DNA from: Noviherbaspirillum galbum
GTDB lineage: Bacteria > Pseudomonadota > Gammaproteobacteria > Burkholderiales > Burkholderiaceae_D
Reading direction: 5' to 3'
DNA: 64,000 bases
Assembly (NCBI RefSeq): GCF_010974945.1
Contig: NZ_JAAIVB010000055.1
Coordinates: 1 to 64,000 of the forward strand
The position numbers and the translations under genes are program-made. Numbering within the stretch: the first letter of the stretch is position 1; every line of letters starts with the position of its first letter. The notes below the pieces were generated by a model. It was not told the DNA's origin. It was given only the letters and a program-made list of their open reading frames with translations, and did not search any database. Of the stretch, positions 25,379 through 34,883 are shown piece after piece.

Positions 25379-25591
25379 ACAGATCATTTGAGGGCTGACA
25401 AGAAAACTGCCTTGAGGGAGCGAAGGGGATGCCACCCTTGCAAGCGCGCGGCAAATACCGCTGGAATCATGAGCGTTATGGCAAGACCCGAGCGGGAGGC
25501 ACGCGGGGTTGCCGGAGCGTCAATGATGAAAAGCCAGGGAAGGGAAAAGCGCGGGAAAGCGTGTCAGGAAGACATCGATCCGCAGGAAAGC

Positions 25592-25611
25592 GGACCGGCG
25601 GTCGCCGGTCC
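25592..25611 (-). terminator. Hairpin at the end of the block D glycosyltransferase operon
   Basis: GGACCGGC / GCCGGTCC, an 8-bp perfect stem with a 4-base loop, starts 8 bases after the stop at 25620 on the minus strand and is followed by GCTTTCC rather than a full T run. A probable terminator of moderate strength. Confidence 0.55.
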
Positions 25612-25619
25612 GGATGGGG

Positions 25620-26387
25620 TCAGGCGTTATTGAACTGCAACTTGGTATTGAGCAGCTGGCGCGTGAAGGCGAGCACGAACAGGGTGTTCGTGACGGCATA
25701 GCGCTTGAACAGGCGGCGCGGTTCGGAGGCGAGCCGGTAGAGCCATTCGAGGCCGTGCCGCTGCCACCAGAGCGGCGCGCGCTTCACGACGCCCGAGTGA
25801 TAATCGAACGCCGCCCCCACGCCGATCATGACCGCGTGGATTCGGTCGCGGTGCTCGGCCATCCACTTTTCCTGCTTCGGGCAGCCGAGGCCGACGAAGA
25901 CCACGCTGGCGCCGGAATCATTGATGCGGCGGACGATCTGGTCGTCCTCTTCCTTGGTCAGCGGGCGAAAAGGAGGCGCATGCATGCCGCCGATGCGCAG
26001 CTTGGGAAACTGCTGCCGCAAGGTTTTCTCGAGCTGGCCCAGGGTCGATTCGGTGCTGCCGTAGAAGAACACCACCTGGCCGCGCCGTTCCGCTTCCGCC
26101 AGGTACTTGATCATCAGGTCGGGGCCGTTGATGCGTTCCTGTCCCTGGTGGCCGAGCTTGCGCAATGCCCACGCGACGGGCGCGCCGTCCGCGGTCGCCA
26201 TGTCAGCGTTGTTTACCGCGATCTTGAATTCGATGTCCTGGGTGGTCGTGACGACGGAATGCACGTTGCAGATGCAGACATAGCGCGACTCGCGGGCTGC
26301 GCCCCAGTTGACGATGCGGGACAGCGCCTCATCCCACGTGAGTGCGTCGATGAACGCTTCCAGTACCGGTTGTCCCTTGCGCAGCAT
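25620..26387 (-). CDS. WecG/TagA/CpsF family glycosyltransferase
   Basis: A 255-residue GT26 enzyme. Family members transfer ManNAc, ManNAcA or another sugar onto undecaprenyl-PP-linked sugar in the cytoplasm. Signatures: NVHSVVTTTQD, the conserved NNADMATADGAPVAWALR (T-x-D-G with the catalytic-type Asp), INGPDLM, VVFVGLGCPKQEKWM and IGVGAAFDYHSG. The start ATG 26387 is preceded by AGAGGGA and overlaps the end of the upstream GT4 by 59 bases. It is the last gene of the wcaJ-gmd-fcl operon. Together with the WcaJ-like initiator it suggests an early step in repeat-unit assembly. Confidence 0.88.
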   Translation of the reverse strand: MLRKGQPVLEAFIDALTWDEALSRIVNWGAARESRYVCICNVHSVVTTTQDIEFKIAVNNADMATADGAPVAWALRKLGHQGQERINGPDLMIKYLAEAERRGQVVFFYGSTESTLGQLEKTLRQQFPKLRIGGMHAPPFRPLTKEEDDQIVRRINDSGASVVFVGLGCPKQEKWMAEHRDRIHAVMIGVGAAFDYHSGVVKRAPLWWQRHGLEWLYRLASEPRRLFKRYAVTNTLFVLAFTRQLLNTKLQFNNA

Positions 26388-27546
26388 AGTGCTTCCCTCT
26401 GATTGTGGCAATCGCATCTTCATAAATACTCACTAACATCTCGTGGTTGCGCGCGGGCGTGTAGCTGGCCTCGTATTCCGCCCGCGCCGCCATGCCCATG
26501 CGGACCATCTCCTCCGGATGATCGTCGGCCCAGGCCATCTTCGCGGCCAGGTCGGCGGGATCGCCCGGATTGAACAGCAGGCCGGTCACGCCATCGTTGA
26601 CGATGTCGGCCAGGGCGCCGAGCCGGCTGGCGATCACGGGCAGGCCGCTGCTGAACGCCTCGACGATGGTGCGCGGCGAATTTTCGTAACAGATGCTCGG
26701 CACCACCAGGTAGCGCGCATCCTGCATCTTGCGCAGGATCTGCTCCAGCGATAGGTGGCCGAGCCAGGCCGCGCCGAAGCCGCTACGGACCTGTTCTTCC
26801 AGCGGCCCGCTACCGACGACTTCCAGCGCATGGCGTTCCATGCGGCCGGCAGCCTGCAGCAGCACGCCGATTCCCTTTTCGGTCGACAGCCTGCCGACAT
26901 ACAGCCCGCCCCGCCTGCCGCTCCATTGCGGCGCCGTGGCGGAAGGGATGAAGTTGGGTTTGATCCGGATCTTGTCGGCCGGCAGGCCGCCCTCGATGTA
27001 CTTGTCGCGCGCGAACCGGTTCAGCGCGATGTAGCGCGTGACCTTGTCGCGGTAGGTTCCGAGCATGCGGTGCACGCCCAGCATGCCGGTAACGACCGCC
27101 GACTGGGCGGCCGAATCGCGGTAGCAGCGGTGCACGACGGAACGCCAGGGCAGCTTGCCCATGCAGTCCTCGCAGATCTTCCCGTCGCGCAGGAAGATGG
27201 GCTGCGGGCAGAGCAGCCTAAAGTTGTGCAGCGTCTGCACCACCGGTATTCCCCTGCGTGCCGCCGTCCAGTACAGGGAAGGCGATATCAGCGGGAAGGT
27301 GTTGTGCGAATGGACCACGTCGGGCTGGAAGTCGTCGCACAGGCGTCCGGCTTCCCTCGCGGTATCGCCGGACCACACGGCCTTCATCGCGGCGGCGACC
27401 TTGGGCATGCGTTCGATCTCGTCGTTGTGCACGCTGTACAGCGCGACCTCGTGGCCATGGGACCGCAGCAGCTCGACCTCGGCCTCGACGACCGTGTCTT
27501 CGCCGCCGCGGTACTGGTAGCCGTTATGGGCGATCAGGATTCTCAT
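26329..27546 (-). CDS. Glycosyltransferase family 4
   Basis: A 405-residue GT4 enzyme. It starts MRILIAHNGYQYRGGEDTVV, typical of a GT4 subgroup in EPS loci, followed by VVHSHNTFPLISPSLYW and a Cys-rich segment LLCPQPIFLRDGKICEDCMG that could bind metal. The donor domain shows LYVGRLSTEKGIGVLLQAAG, VVGSGPLEEQV and ICYENSPRTIVEAFSSGLPVI. The start ATG 27546 lies 2 bases after the stop of the preceding gene. The last 59 bases overlap the WecG-like gene in another frame, adding a tail without a family counterpart. Confidence 0.82.
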   Translation of the reverse strand: MRILIAHNGYQYRGGEDTVVEAEVELLRSHGHEVALYSVHNDEIERMPKVAAAMKAVWSGDTAREAGRLCDDFQPDVVHSHNTFPLISPSLYWTAARRGIPVVQTLHNFRLLCPQPIFLRDGKICEDCMGKLPWRSVVHRCYRDSAAQSAVVTGMLGVHRMLGTYRDKVTRYIALNRFARDKYIEGGLPADKIRIKPNFIPSATAPQWSGRRGGLYVGRLSTEKGIGVLLQAAGRMERHALEVVGSGPLEEQVRSGFGAAWLGHLSLEQILRKMQDARYLVVPSICYENSPRTIVEAFSSGLPVIASRLGALADIVNDGVTGLLFNPGDPADLAAKMAWADDHPEEMVRMGMAARAEYEASYTPARNHEMLVSIYEDAIATIRGKHYAAQGTTGTGSVHRRTHVG

Positions 27547-27548
27547 TG

Positions 27549-28688
27549 TCAGCCTACCTTGGTTCGCTCGGATGCCGCGGCCTGCTTGCGCGGTTTCTTG
27601 ACGCTGACCGCATGCCGGCAGGCGGCAACGACGCCCTCTGCGGCATGCTTGAAGGTGTACTGTCCCGCTAGCGTCCGGCTGCGGCGCGAGAAATCCGCGT
27701 ACAGTTCCGGTTGCGTCAGCAGCGCGATCGCGCGCTCGGTCCACGCCTCGTTGTCCAGCGCGCGCACATAGCCGTTTTCTCCTTCGAGCACCAGTTCGCC
27801 CACCACGCCCGCATGGGGAGACACGATGATCGGCAACCCGGCCGCGGCGGCTTCGTTGGCGACCACGCCCCAGACGTCCGCCAGCGTCGGGAACAGGAAG
27901 ATACGGGCCGAGTCATAGAGCGCGGGCAATTCTTCCTGCTCGGCGAAGCCGTGGAAGTCCGCCTGCACCAGGCCGGCAAGTCCCGCGGCGCTTTCCCGCA
28001 GCGCGTCTTCCTGGGTGCCGTTGCCGACGTAGAGAAGGCTGGTCTGCCGGCCGAGGCGACGCGCTGCCTCGGCGGCGACTTCCAGCGCGAAGCCGGGGTT
28101 CTTGCCTTCGACGAGACGGCCGCAGAAGATGAAGTCGTAGCGCTTCTCCTCGAACGGCGTGTGCAGGCGGTATTCCTCGTTGGCGATGCACAGGCATGAC
28201 TTGAAGCAATCGGCAGCCGGAATGCCGTAGCTCTCGTACAGGCGCTGGCCGCCGTCGCTGGCGGAAAGGAAGGCCTGCGAGCGCGAGTACACGATCGTGC
28301 GGATGCGCTTGTGCCAGTTGCTGAGGGCGCGCTCCGATAGGTCGGTGCCGTCCGTCATCGGCACGTGCGCCGCGCCGGTCAGCACCGCGTAGCCGAAGGC
28401 GTACAGGTAGGTCGGGTTGAAGCCGGTGGTCACGATCACGTCCGGGCGGAAACGCCGCAGGGCGGCCAGTACGTCCGGATTGTTGTGGATGAAGTTGTCG
28501 CCGCGCGTGACGAAGCGTTCCTTGAGAAAGACATGGTTGAAATTCAGGGGCGGCAGCATCCAGCGCCGGTTCGGCTCGCGCCGGCTGCAAAAGATGACCT
28601 GCAATTCCACGTCCGGCATCTTGCCGATGATTTCATACACGGGGATGCGGAATGGCGGCGGATGGTTGGTGATGATGACGATTCTCAT
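27549..28688 (-). CDS. Glycosyltransferase family 4, paralogue of the gene at 5696
   Basis: A 379-residue GT4 enzyme starting MRIVIITNHPPPFRIPVYE. It aligns throughout with the gene at 5696-6814 (about half of residues identical by eye): FCSRREPNRRW, ERF, IHNNPDVLAALRRF, MTDGTDLSER, YESYG, SCLC and the signature WGVVANEAAAAGLPI. ATG 28688 fits the alignment. An in-frame GTG 9 bases earlier (28697) sits 10 bases after an AGGAGG and could be the true start, adding three residues. The C-terminal tail is Lys/Arg-rich. It presumably adds the same or a related sugar as its paralogue. Confidence 0.82.
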   Translation of the reverse strand: MRIVIITNHPPPFRIPVYEIIGKMPDVELQVIFCSRREPNRRWMLPPLNFNHVFLKERFVTRGDNFIHNNPDVLAALRRFRPDVIVTTGFNPTYLYAFGYAVLTGAAHVPMTDGTDLSERALSNWHKRIRTIVYSRSQAFLSASDGGQRLYESYGIPAADCFKSCLCIANEEYRLHTPFEEKRYDFIFCGRLVEGKNPGFALEVAAEAARRLGRQTSLLYVGNGTQEDALRESAAGLAGLVQADFHGFAEQEELPALYDSARIFLFPTLADVWGVVANEAAAAGLPIIVSPHAGVVGELVLEGENGYVRALDNEAWTERAIALLTQPELYADFSRRSRTLAGQYTFKHAAEGVVAACRHAVSVKKPRKQAAASERTKVG

Positions 28689-29066
28689 GGGGGGCACGCT
28701 TCGGACGCCTCCTGACCGCCGCTTTTCATTCTCATCGGAATAGAGGGAGATATTGTCGTTTGATGGCAAATACATTCGCTGTTTCCAGGGCTCCGTAATC
28801 GCTTTACCTTGTCTTGCGAGTGTGCGCCGTTCCAGATGCAGACCATGCCTTGTTGCACTTCGTTCCATTGCTGGCAGTGCATCAAGTCGCTGCCTCGATT
28901 GCGGGAATCGCGCGGCGCAATGCGGCACGGGCCGGCCTGGCGGCGCGCGGCAAGGTTCACTCGCTTGTGTTTCATGCTCTAGCCTTTCACCCGCCGGGGG
29001 GACGGGGAACGAGACCCCGGACGTCCCGGCCGGACATCGGAATACCGGATGCCAGGCTCGCGCGCC
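28689..29066 (-). other. Gap in the glycosyltransferase operon
   Basis: 378 bases between the GT2 gene (stop 29067) and the GT4 gene, with no coding frame that looks real. The frame of the GT4 gene is open through it to 28928 but has no family sequence. An internal promoter for the last three glycosyltransferase genes may lie here. AGGAGG at about 28708 belongs to the GT4 start region. Confidence 0.45.
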
Positions 29067-29948
29067 TCAGTGCTTGCGGCGCCAGTGCAGCATGCCATCC
29101 AGCCTGCCCAAGGTGATCTGCCACCCTGCGAGCAGATCCGCGCCGAGCGACCCCTTGAGCAAGGGCCGGACGACGGGAGCCACCAGCCCGCGGGCGACGA
29201 CCCAAAAGGGAAGGCGGTGCTTTGCATACAGGGCGCCCGTCCCGCGCGCGCGGTGGCGCAGCGCGTTTCGCATGCCGAGGGTGACCTGCGGTTGCGCCGA
29301 GGCGACCGCGTGATGCACGCGCGCCAGCGGCTCGTAGGTAAAGAGCGCACCTTCGCGCAGCGCGCGGAAGGCGAAATCGGTTTCCTCGGCGGCGCCGAAC
29401 CACTGGCCGACCCCAAGCCGGGGATCGAAGCCCTCCAGCTTGAGGCACAGCTCGAGGCTGCAGAACAGGGTGATCGAGCAGACCGGAATGTCGCGGAAGG
29501 CGCTCGAGCGCTTCCAGCTCAGGTCGGCGGCCGAGGCCGGCTGTTCATCCTGTTCGACCCAGCGCGCGATCACGCCGCCGGGCTGGTCCGCGCGCTGGAA
29601 GCGCCTGGCGAGCGCCTCCAGCAGGTCGCAGTCGTACCAGCAATCGTCGTCCGGAAATCCGACGTACCTGCCTGTGGCGGCAGCAATGCCTGCATTGCGG
29701 GCAGCGGCCAGATTCGGCGGCGTGAGCCGGATGTGCCGCAGCGCGATGCCCAGCGAGCGGGCGCGGTCGAGATGCGGCTTGAGCCGGTCGTCGGCGTTCT
29801 GGTCCACCACCACCACTTCGAAATCGTGCAGCGTCTGCGCCGCCAGCGACACGAACATGCGGTCGAGCTCGTCGGTCCGTCCGACCGTGGCCAGGATGAG
29901 GGAAAACAGCGGGGTCTTGTCCCGGGTGTCGTCTCGCGTCATGCTCAT
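29067..29948 (-). CDS. Glycosyltransferase family 2
   Basis: A 293-residue inverting GT-A transferase. The N-terminal nucleotide-binding segment is FSLILATVGRTDELDRMFVSLAAQT, followed by FEVVVVDQNADD. The DxD-type motif is FPDDDCWYD (residues about 100), and the acceptor-side acidic motif is AAEETDFAFRAL. There is no long membrane segment. The start ATG 29948 overlaps the preceding GT2 stop by 4 bases. A GT2 for the repeat unit of the block D polysaccharide; sugar unknown. Confidence 0.85.
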   Translation of the reverse strand: MSMTRDDTRDKTPLFSLILATVGRTDELDRMFVSLAAQTLHDFEVVVVDQNADDRLKPHLDRARSLGIALRHIRLTPPNLAAARNAGIAAATGRYVGFPDDDCWYDCDLLEALARRFQRADQPGGVIARWVEQDEQPASAADLSWKRSSAFRDIPVCSITLFCSLELCLKLEGFDPRLGVGQWFGAAEETDFAFRALREGALFTYEPLARVHHAVASAQPQVTLGMRNALRHRARGTGALYAKHRLPFWVVARGLVAPVVRPLLKGSLGADLLAGWQITLGRLDGMLHWRRKH

Positions 29949-30703
29949 GGGCGCGCTCCTGCCTGAACCATGCGCTGGCGCCGCACCAGGTAGCGTGCGA
30001 AGTGGATGGCGCGCGCGATCGGGTTGAAGCCGGCATGCGACAGGCGCACGCGGAAGTCTTCCTCCAGCGCCGGCAGGCGGTCCCGGGTGGACAGGCTGCC
30101 GTCATGCTCGCGGAAGGCCGCCAGCGGCTCGTCGAGCTGGACCGGATCGCCGAGCCCGCCCAGCTTCAGCCAGAGGTCGTAGTCCATCGCATACTTTAGC
30201 TTGGTGTTGAAGCCGCCGGCGCGCTGGATGAATTCGCGGCGCACGAAGGTCGCGGGGTGCGGAATGAAATTCGTGCGCAAGAGCTGCGAATAGCTGTAGC
30301 GCGGCGAGACGTATTTCTCGCGCTGCAGTTCGCCGTCCAGGTCGCGCAGGATGCGGCCGAACAGCCAGTTCTTGCCGCTGGACTCCAGGTGCGAGGCGAC
30401 CGCCGACAGCACGCCGGGATGCAGGTAGTAGTCGTCGGAATGCAGGTGGGCGATGACGTCGCCGGTGGCGATCTCGATCCCCGCGTTCATCGCGTTGCTG
30501 ATGCCGCCGCGCACGTCTGTCAGCAGGCGGGTGGGGCGCTGGATGCGCTTGATGCGTTCCAGCGTGCCATCGGTCGAGCCGCCGTCCACGAAGATGTACT
30601 CGATGTTCGGATAGTCCTGCGACAGGACCGATGCGATGGATTGCGCGAGATACGGCTCGCTGTTCCAGGTGCAGGTGATGATAGAAAATGTCAGTCGTTG
30701 CAT
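29945..30703 (-). CDS. Glycosyltransferase family 2
   Basis: A 252-residue GT2 of the WcaA/colanic-acid type. Signatures: FSIITCTWNSEPYLAQSI, YIFVDGGSTDGTLERI, the metal-binding HLHSDDYY (DxD equivalent) and the late MDYDLWLKLGGLG (acidic/ED motif). It starts at ATG 30703 and ends in a 4-base overlap with the next GT2, so they are co-translated. It lies downstream of the second polymerase with a 113-base gap. Confidence 0.87.
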   Translation of the reverse strand: MQRLTFSIITCTWNSEPYLAQSIASVLSQDYPNIEYIFVDGGSTDGTLERIKRIQRPTRLLTDVRGGISNAMNAGIEIATGDVIAHLHSDDYYLHPGVLSAVASHLESSGKNWLFGRILRDLDGELQREKYVSPRYSYSQLLRTNFIPHPATFVRREFIQRAGGFNTKLKYAMDYDLWLKLGGLGDPVQLDEPLAAFREHDGSLSTRDRLPALEEDFRVRLSHAGFNPIARAIHFARYLVRRQRMVQAGARP

Positions 30704-30816
30704 GATGTCCGGGCCTGCGAAAATTGCGTTAATCCCATGGTCGCTTTCCTTCGTCAGGGAATGTCATCAGGATGGGATATTTGCTCGCTTGCCGTTATGA
30801 TCTATTGCAGCAGTTA

Positions 30817-32280
30817 TTAAGCATTGGATCTGTGATACTGCAAATTTTGTAACTGCGCGTAATCGACCGCGGGCCGGTTCGTGAAATACACTTCGCGGCC
30901 CTTGGTCAGCACGAGCGTGAACAGCAGTACGTGGGTCACGAATTCGCCGCTGAAGATGCCTGCCATGTTGAAGGGCGCCTCGGTGAACAGGCGCACGAAG
31001 ATGACCCAGAACAGCGCCAGCGACAGGCCGCGCGTGGCGGTATTGGCCGCGAACGCATAGCGGAACAGGGTCGCCACGTACACCACCATGCCGGCCAGGC
31101 CGACCGCGCCCGCCACGGAAAGTGATTGCAGGAACTGGTTGTGGGCGTTGTAGGCGAAGGCCATGTCGACCTGCCGGCGGAAGACTTCGTCCCACATCGC
31201 CGAACCATAGCCGAACAGCGGGCTCTGCTTCCAGGTCTCGATGGCCACGTTCCAGATCTCGGTGCGGCCGGTCAGCGTCGTGACCTGTTCCTGCTGGTCG
31301 ATGGCAACCTTTGCCAGCGGATTGTTCGTCATCAGGTAGGCGGCGACGGTGACCGCCGCCAGACCGAGCACGCAGACGAGCATGGGCCGCAGGAAGCGGT
31401 GAAGCGGATAGACGGCACGGCGCCCGCTGCCGCCGGTGGCCGACGCGTACATCATCTTGCCCCACCATAAGGTCGGGAAGGCGAGTGCTGCGGCCAGCCA
31501 GGCGGTCTTCGACTGGGAGAGGGCCAGCACAGCCAGTCCGGAGGCGATGCCGACCAACTGCAGCACGACATTGCGGAAAGGCCGGCGGGCGAGCAGCAGC
31601 AGCAGGATGACCGCCAGCGGCCCGGTGCTGTTCGGGTTGGAGCCCAGTCCCCACAGCCGGAAGCCGACGCCCGGGATGACGCCGTCATAGCCCTGCTGCA
31701 CCGAGGCATTCGGCAAGAGATAGATCGCGGCGCAGCTGGCGATGCAGAAGAACAGCAGCCCGGATTTCGTCGCGTCCAGCGTCATGCGGGCATCTCGCGA
31801 GCGAGAGAGATAAACCGCGATCGTGACCAGCAGCGGATAGATCAGCTTCTGGTCGAACACCGGGCGCGTGCCGAACAGGTTGTTGAGCACGAAGTTCGAG
31901 ATGTAGAAGGCGAGGAAGGCGAAGAACAGGCCCCGTCCTTCGCGCGGCATCGCCTCGTGGCGCATCATTGCCGACAGGAAGCGCGCGAGACAGACGCCGA
32001 GCACCGCCGCGGTGATGATCCGCAGGAACCAGGTCAGCTGCGCGGTTTCCGCGCCCGCCGCGGTGCCGATCTCGAATTCCGCGTTGGACACGTTGCGCCC
32101 GGAAAGGAAGGCCAGGCCGCACATCGCCAGCAGGATGAGCGGATTGATGAGCGCGACCGTCCATTTTCCAAACTGCCGGTTGATGCCGATGAAAACGCCC
32201 ACCGCCATCAATCCGATCATGCCGGCGGCCGCGGCGCCGGCGATGGTGACGACGAGGGTGGCAAGAGAGGTGTCATTCAT
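30817..32280 (-). CDS. O-antigen ligase/polymerase (Wzy-type) family protein, second copy
   Basis: A 487-residue membrane protein with about 11-12 transmembrane segments. The hydrophilic loop contains TGRTEIWNVAIETWKQSPLF, the GRxxxW-type motif of Wzy/WaaL, followed by GYGSAMWDEVF and AYNAHNQFLQSL with the conserved HN. It lies 10 bases downstream of a WzxC-like flippase on the same strand, as a flippase/polymerase pair. It is not similar by eye to the polymerase at 22088 outside the loop motifs, so the two probably act on different linkages or polymers. Confidence 0.83.
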   Translation of the reverse strand: MNDTSLATLVVTIAGAAAAGMIGLMAVGVFIGINRQFGKWTVALINPLILLAMCGLAFLSGRNVSNAEFEIGTAAGAETAQLTWFLRIITAAVLGVCLARFLSAMMRHEAMPREGRGLFFAFLAFYISNFVLNNLFGTRPVFDQKLIYPLLVTIAVYLSRSRDARMTLDATKSGLLFFCIASCAAIYLLPNASVQQGYDGVIPGVGFRLWGLGSNPNSTGPLAVILLLLLARRPFRNVVLQLVGIASGLAVLALSQSKTAWLAAALAFPTLWWGKMMYASATGGSGRRAVYPLHRFLRPMLVCVLGLAAVTVAAYLMTNNPLAKVAIDQQEQVTTLTGRTEIWNVAIETWKQSPLFGYGSAMWDEVFRRQVDMAFAYNAHNQFLQSLSVAGAVGLAGMVVYVATLFRYAFAANTATRGLSLALFWVIFVRLFTEAPFNMAGIFSGEFVTHVLLFTLVLTKGREVYFTNRPAVDYAQLQNLQYHRSNA

Positions 32281-32290
32281 GGATTCACCC

Positions 32291-33820
32291 TTAAACGTGT
32301 TTGTTCATCTGGCTGCGGTAGAGGAAGCGGATCACCGGTTCGCCCGCTTTCCGCGGCATGCGCTGCGCGACCTTTTCGAACAGCTGCGCGACGTGGTGGT
32401 GCATCAGCCGCGGGAAGAGCCAGAGCGAAAGGAGGAGGCCCGCGCCCCCGGCGAGCACGTCGGCGGCCAGCCAGAGCCAGACGTGGCCGGTGATTTGTCG
32501 CAGGGCAAGGTCGGTGGTCCAGATCAGGGCGGTGGTAAAGACCGTGGCGACGAGGCCGCCCTGCATGGCGGCGAGCACCGCCGACGGCCTGAGGTCGAGG
32601 GCGCGGCAGGTGGCGATCACGATGGTGGCCGAGCGCAGCAGGTACATGCCGAAGGTGACCCAGGCGACCGCTTCCAGGGAAACCCTGGCCGCCAGGATGC
32701 AGGCGATGACGAAGCCGATGGCGATCGGCACCTGGATGTTGAATTCCTTCTGCGTCTGCCCCGACACCCAGAGGATGGGCGTGGCCATGCCAAGCAGCAG
32801 GTAGAGCGGCATGGCGAGCGAGATAGGTTGCAGCAGGTCGGCGGCGGGCAGCCACGCCTGGCCATACAGCGCCTCAAGGATGGTATGCGAGCATGCCGCG
32901 ATGCCGGCGAAGACCGGGAACAGCACGAGGGTGACCGCGCCTATCGTGGTGAGCAGGGCCTTGCGCAGGCGGTCGAAGTCGTCCTGTACCTTGGCGCTGG
33001 CGGAGAACAGCGCCGACTGGATGACGCCGATGAGCGTCAGGGCGGGGTTGGACACCAGGTTGTAAGACAGCGAGTAAAGGCCGACGTCGACAGTCTGGAA
33101 GGCGCGTCCGACGATCACCCGGTCGACGTTGCTGATGATCCAGTTCAGGATGTTCGTGATGAAGACTCGCCCGCCGTAGACGAGCAAGTGTTTGTCACCC
33201 TTCTGCCACAGCAAAATGCGAACCGGGTGCCGGCACTTGTTGTACACCATGATGAAGGCGGCCAGCTCGCTGACGATGAAGGCCATGATCAGCGCCCAGA
33301 CCTGGTAGCCCAGCATCGCCATCGGAATGCCGACCAGCAGGTAGCCGATGATGTAGCTGATGACGTTCGCGGCCTGCAGCGAGCGGAAATCCATCTCGCG
33401 CTTGAGCAGGTTGGCCGAGGGCGACGATACCGCGTTGATGAAGCAGATCACGGAAGCGACCTGGATCACCGGCACAACCCGCGGTTCCTTGAAGAAGGCC
33501 GCCAGCGGCCCGGCGAACAGGTAGACCAGCGCCGCGACCGTGGCGCCGAGGATGAGCTGCCAGGTGAAGACGAAGCGGATGTCATCTTCCGAGACTTCCT
33601 TTTTCTGGATCAGGCCGTAGGAGATGCCTACGTCCGAGAAGAACTTGCTGAAGCTGAGGACGATGGACGCGATGGCGAAGATGCCGTATTCGGAAGGACC
33701 GAGGATGCGGGCGAGAATGACCTGGGTGACAATCTGGAGGACCGCCCGGAGTGCGGAACCGAAGCTGCCCCAGAAGACCGCGCTGATTCCCTTGCTGGAT
33801 AGATTGGTTTGTTGTTCCAT
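32291..33820 (-). CDS. WzxC-like lipopolysaccharide/EPS flippase, second copy
   Basis: A 509-residue MOP-superfamily exporter with about 14 membrane segments. The N-terminus SKGISAVFWGSFGSALRAVL and ILARILGPSEYGIFAIASIV are hallmark WzxC/PST sequence, as are LLKREMDFRSLQ and QPISLAMPLYLLLGMATPI. The start ATG 33820 (MEQQTNLSSKG) is the natural one. It differs in length and sequence from the flippase at 20744. The position after gmd/fcl and before the polymerase suggests it exports a fucose-containing unit. Confidence 0.86.
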   Translation of the reverse strand: MEQQTNLSSKGISAVFWGSFGSALRAVLQIVTQVILARILGPSEYGIFAIASIVLSFSKFFSDVGISYGLIQKKEVSEDDIRFVFTWQLILGATVAALVYLFAGPLAAFFKEPRVVPVIQVASVICFINAVSSPSANLLKREMDFRSLQAANVISYIIGYLLVGIPMAMLGYQVWALIMAFIVSELAAFIMVYNKCRHPVRILLWQKGDKHLLVYGGRVFITNILNWIISNVDRVIVGRAFQTVDVGLYSLSYNLVSNPALTLIGVIQSALFSASAKVQDDFDRLRKALLTTIGAVTLVLFPVFAGIAACSHTILEALYGQAWLPAADLLQPISLAMPLYLLLGMATPILWVSGQTQKEFNIQVPIAIGFVIACILAARVSLEAVAWVTFGMYLLRSATIVIATCRALDLRPSAVLAAMQGGLVATVFTTALIWTTDLALRQITGHVWLWLAADVLAGGAGLLLSLWLFPRLMHHHVAQLFEKVAQRMPRKAGEPVIRFLYRSQMNKHV

Positions 33821-33914
33821 ATCGGATACTGTTTAGTCCGTGGCGCCTGAGGCCAGTTCCGACCGGAGCGACGGATCATGCGCTGGCACAATCCGTCGTT
33901 TCAACGTGATACGC

Positions 33915-34883
33915 TCAGGCGCGCACGGTCTCCTGCTGGAAGTGTCTGTAGGTCTCCACGATGCCGTCGCTCAGGCGCATGCCCGGGCGCCAGCCAAGCT
34001 GTGCAAGCTTGCCCGTGTCGAGCAGCTTGCGGGGCGTGCCGTCGGGCTTGCTGGTATCGAATTCGATGCTGCCCTTGAAGCCCACGGCGCGGCGGATGAC
34101 TTCCGCGACCTCACGTATTGTGACGTCCTCGCCTGTGCCAACATTGATATGAGATAACATGGGACTTGTATTCAAATCATAGGTTTCGCGATCCAGTTCC
34201 ATGACGTGCACGCAGGCATCTGCCATGTCGTCGACGTACAGGAATTCGCGGCGCGGCTCGCCCGTGCCCCAGATCGTGACCTTCTCCGCGCCGTTCATCT
34301 TCGCCTCGTGGAAGCGCCGGATCAGCGCCGGGATGACGTGGCTGTTCTCCGGGTGATAGTTGTCGCCGGGACCGTATAGATTGGTCGGCATGACGCTGCG
34401 GAAGTCGCTGCCATACTGGCGATGGTAGCTCTCGCACATCTTGATGCCGGCGATCTTCGCGATGGCATAGGGCTCGTTGGTCGGCTCCAGGCTGCCCGAC
34501 ATCAGGTACTCTTCCTTGATCGGCTGCTGGGACATGCGCGGATAGATGCAGGACGAGCCGAGGAAGAGCAGCCGCTTGACGCCGGCGCGCCAGGCTTCAT
34601 GGATGACGTTCGCCTGCACCATCAGGTTGTCGTAGATGAATTCCGCCGGATAGGTATTGTTCGCATGGATGCCTCCCACCCGCGCCGCCGCGAGATACAC
34701 CTCGTCGATCTGCTCCGATTCGAAGAATGCGCGCACCTGGGCCTGGTCGGTCAGCTCCATCTCGGCGTGCGTGCGGGTGACGATGTTGGTGTAATCGCGC
34801 TTGCGCAGGGTGCGCACGATGGCCGAGCCCACGAGGCCGCGATGGCCGGCGACATAAATGCGCTTGTTCAGGTGTGTCTTCAT
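33915..34883 (-). CDS. fcl: GDP-L-fucose synthase
   Basis: A 322-residue NADPH-dependent epimerase/reductase (extended SDR) converting GDP-4-keto-6-deoxy-D-mannose to GDP-L-fucose. The N-terminal Rossmann motif is [12 protein letters not shown]; the catalytic set is FLGSSCIYP (Ser/Cys) and [13 protein letters not shown] (Tyr-x3-Lys). [20 protein letters not shown] is the substrate loop of the family. It is directly downstream of gmd in the same direction with a 135-base gap. The product is a donor for the glycosyltransferases of this locus. Confidence 0.95.
   Translation of the reverse strand: MKTHLNKRIYVAGHRGLVGSAIVRTLRKRDYTNIVTRTHAEMELTDQAQVRAFFESEQIDEVYLAAARVGGIHANNTYPAEFIYDNLMVQANVIHEAWRAGVKRLLFLGSSCIYPRMSQQPIKEEYLMSGSLEPTNEPYAIAKIAGIKMCESYHRQYGSDFRSVMPTNLYGPGDNYHPENSHVIPALIRRFHEAKMNGAEKVTIWGTGEPRREFLYVDDMADACVHVMELDRETYDLNTSPMLSHINVGTGEDVTIREVAEVIRRAVGFKGSIEFDTSKPDGTPRKLLDTGKLAQLGWRPGMRLSDGIVETYRHFQQETVRA

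Larger units (their letters stand above)
25250..25619. other. Intergenic region upstream of the multidomain GH16 gene
   Basis: No supported gene in 370 bases. It holds the end of the glycosyltransferase operon (hairpin at 25592-25611), a 14-bp palindrome at 25365-25378 and an AT-rich stretch (about 25260-25360) that should contain the GH16 promoter on the minus strand. I cannot fix the -35/-10 hexamers. Confidence 0.5.
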
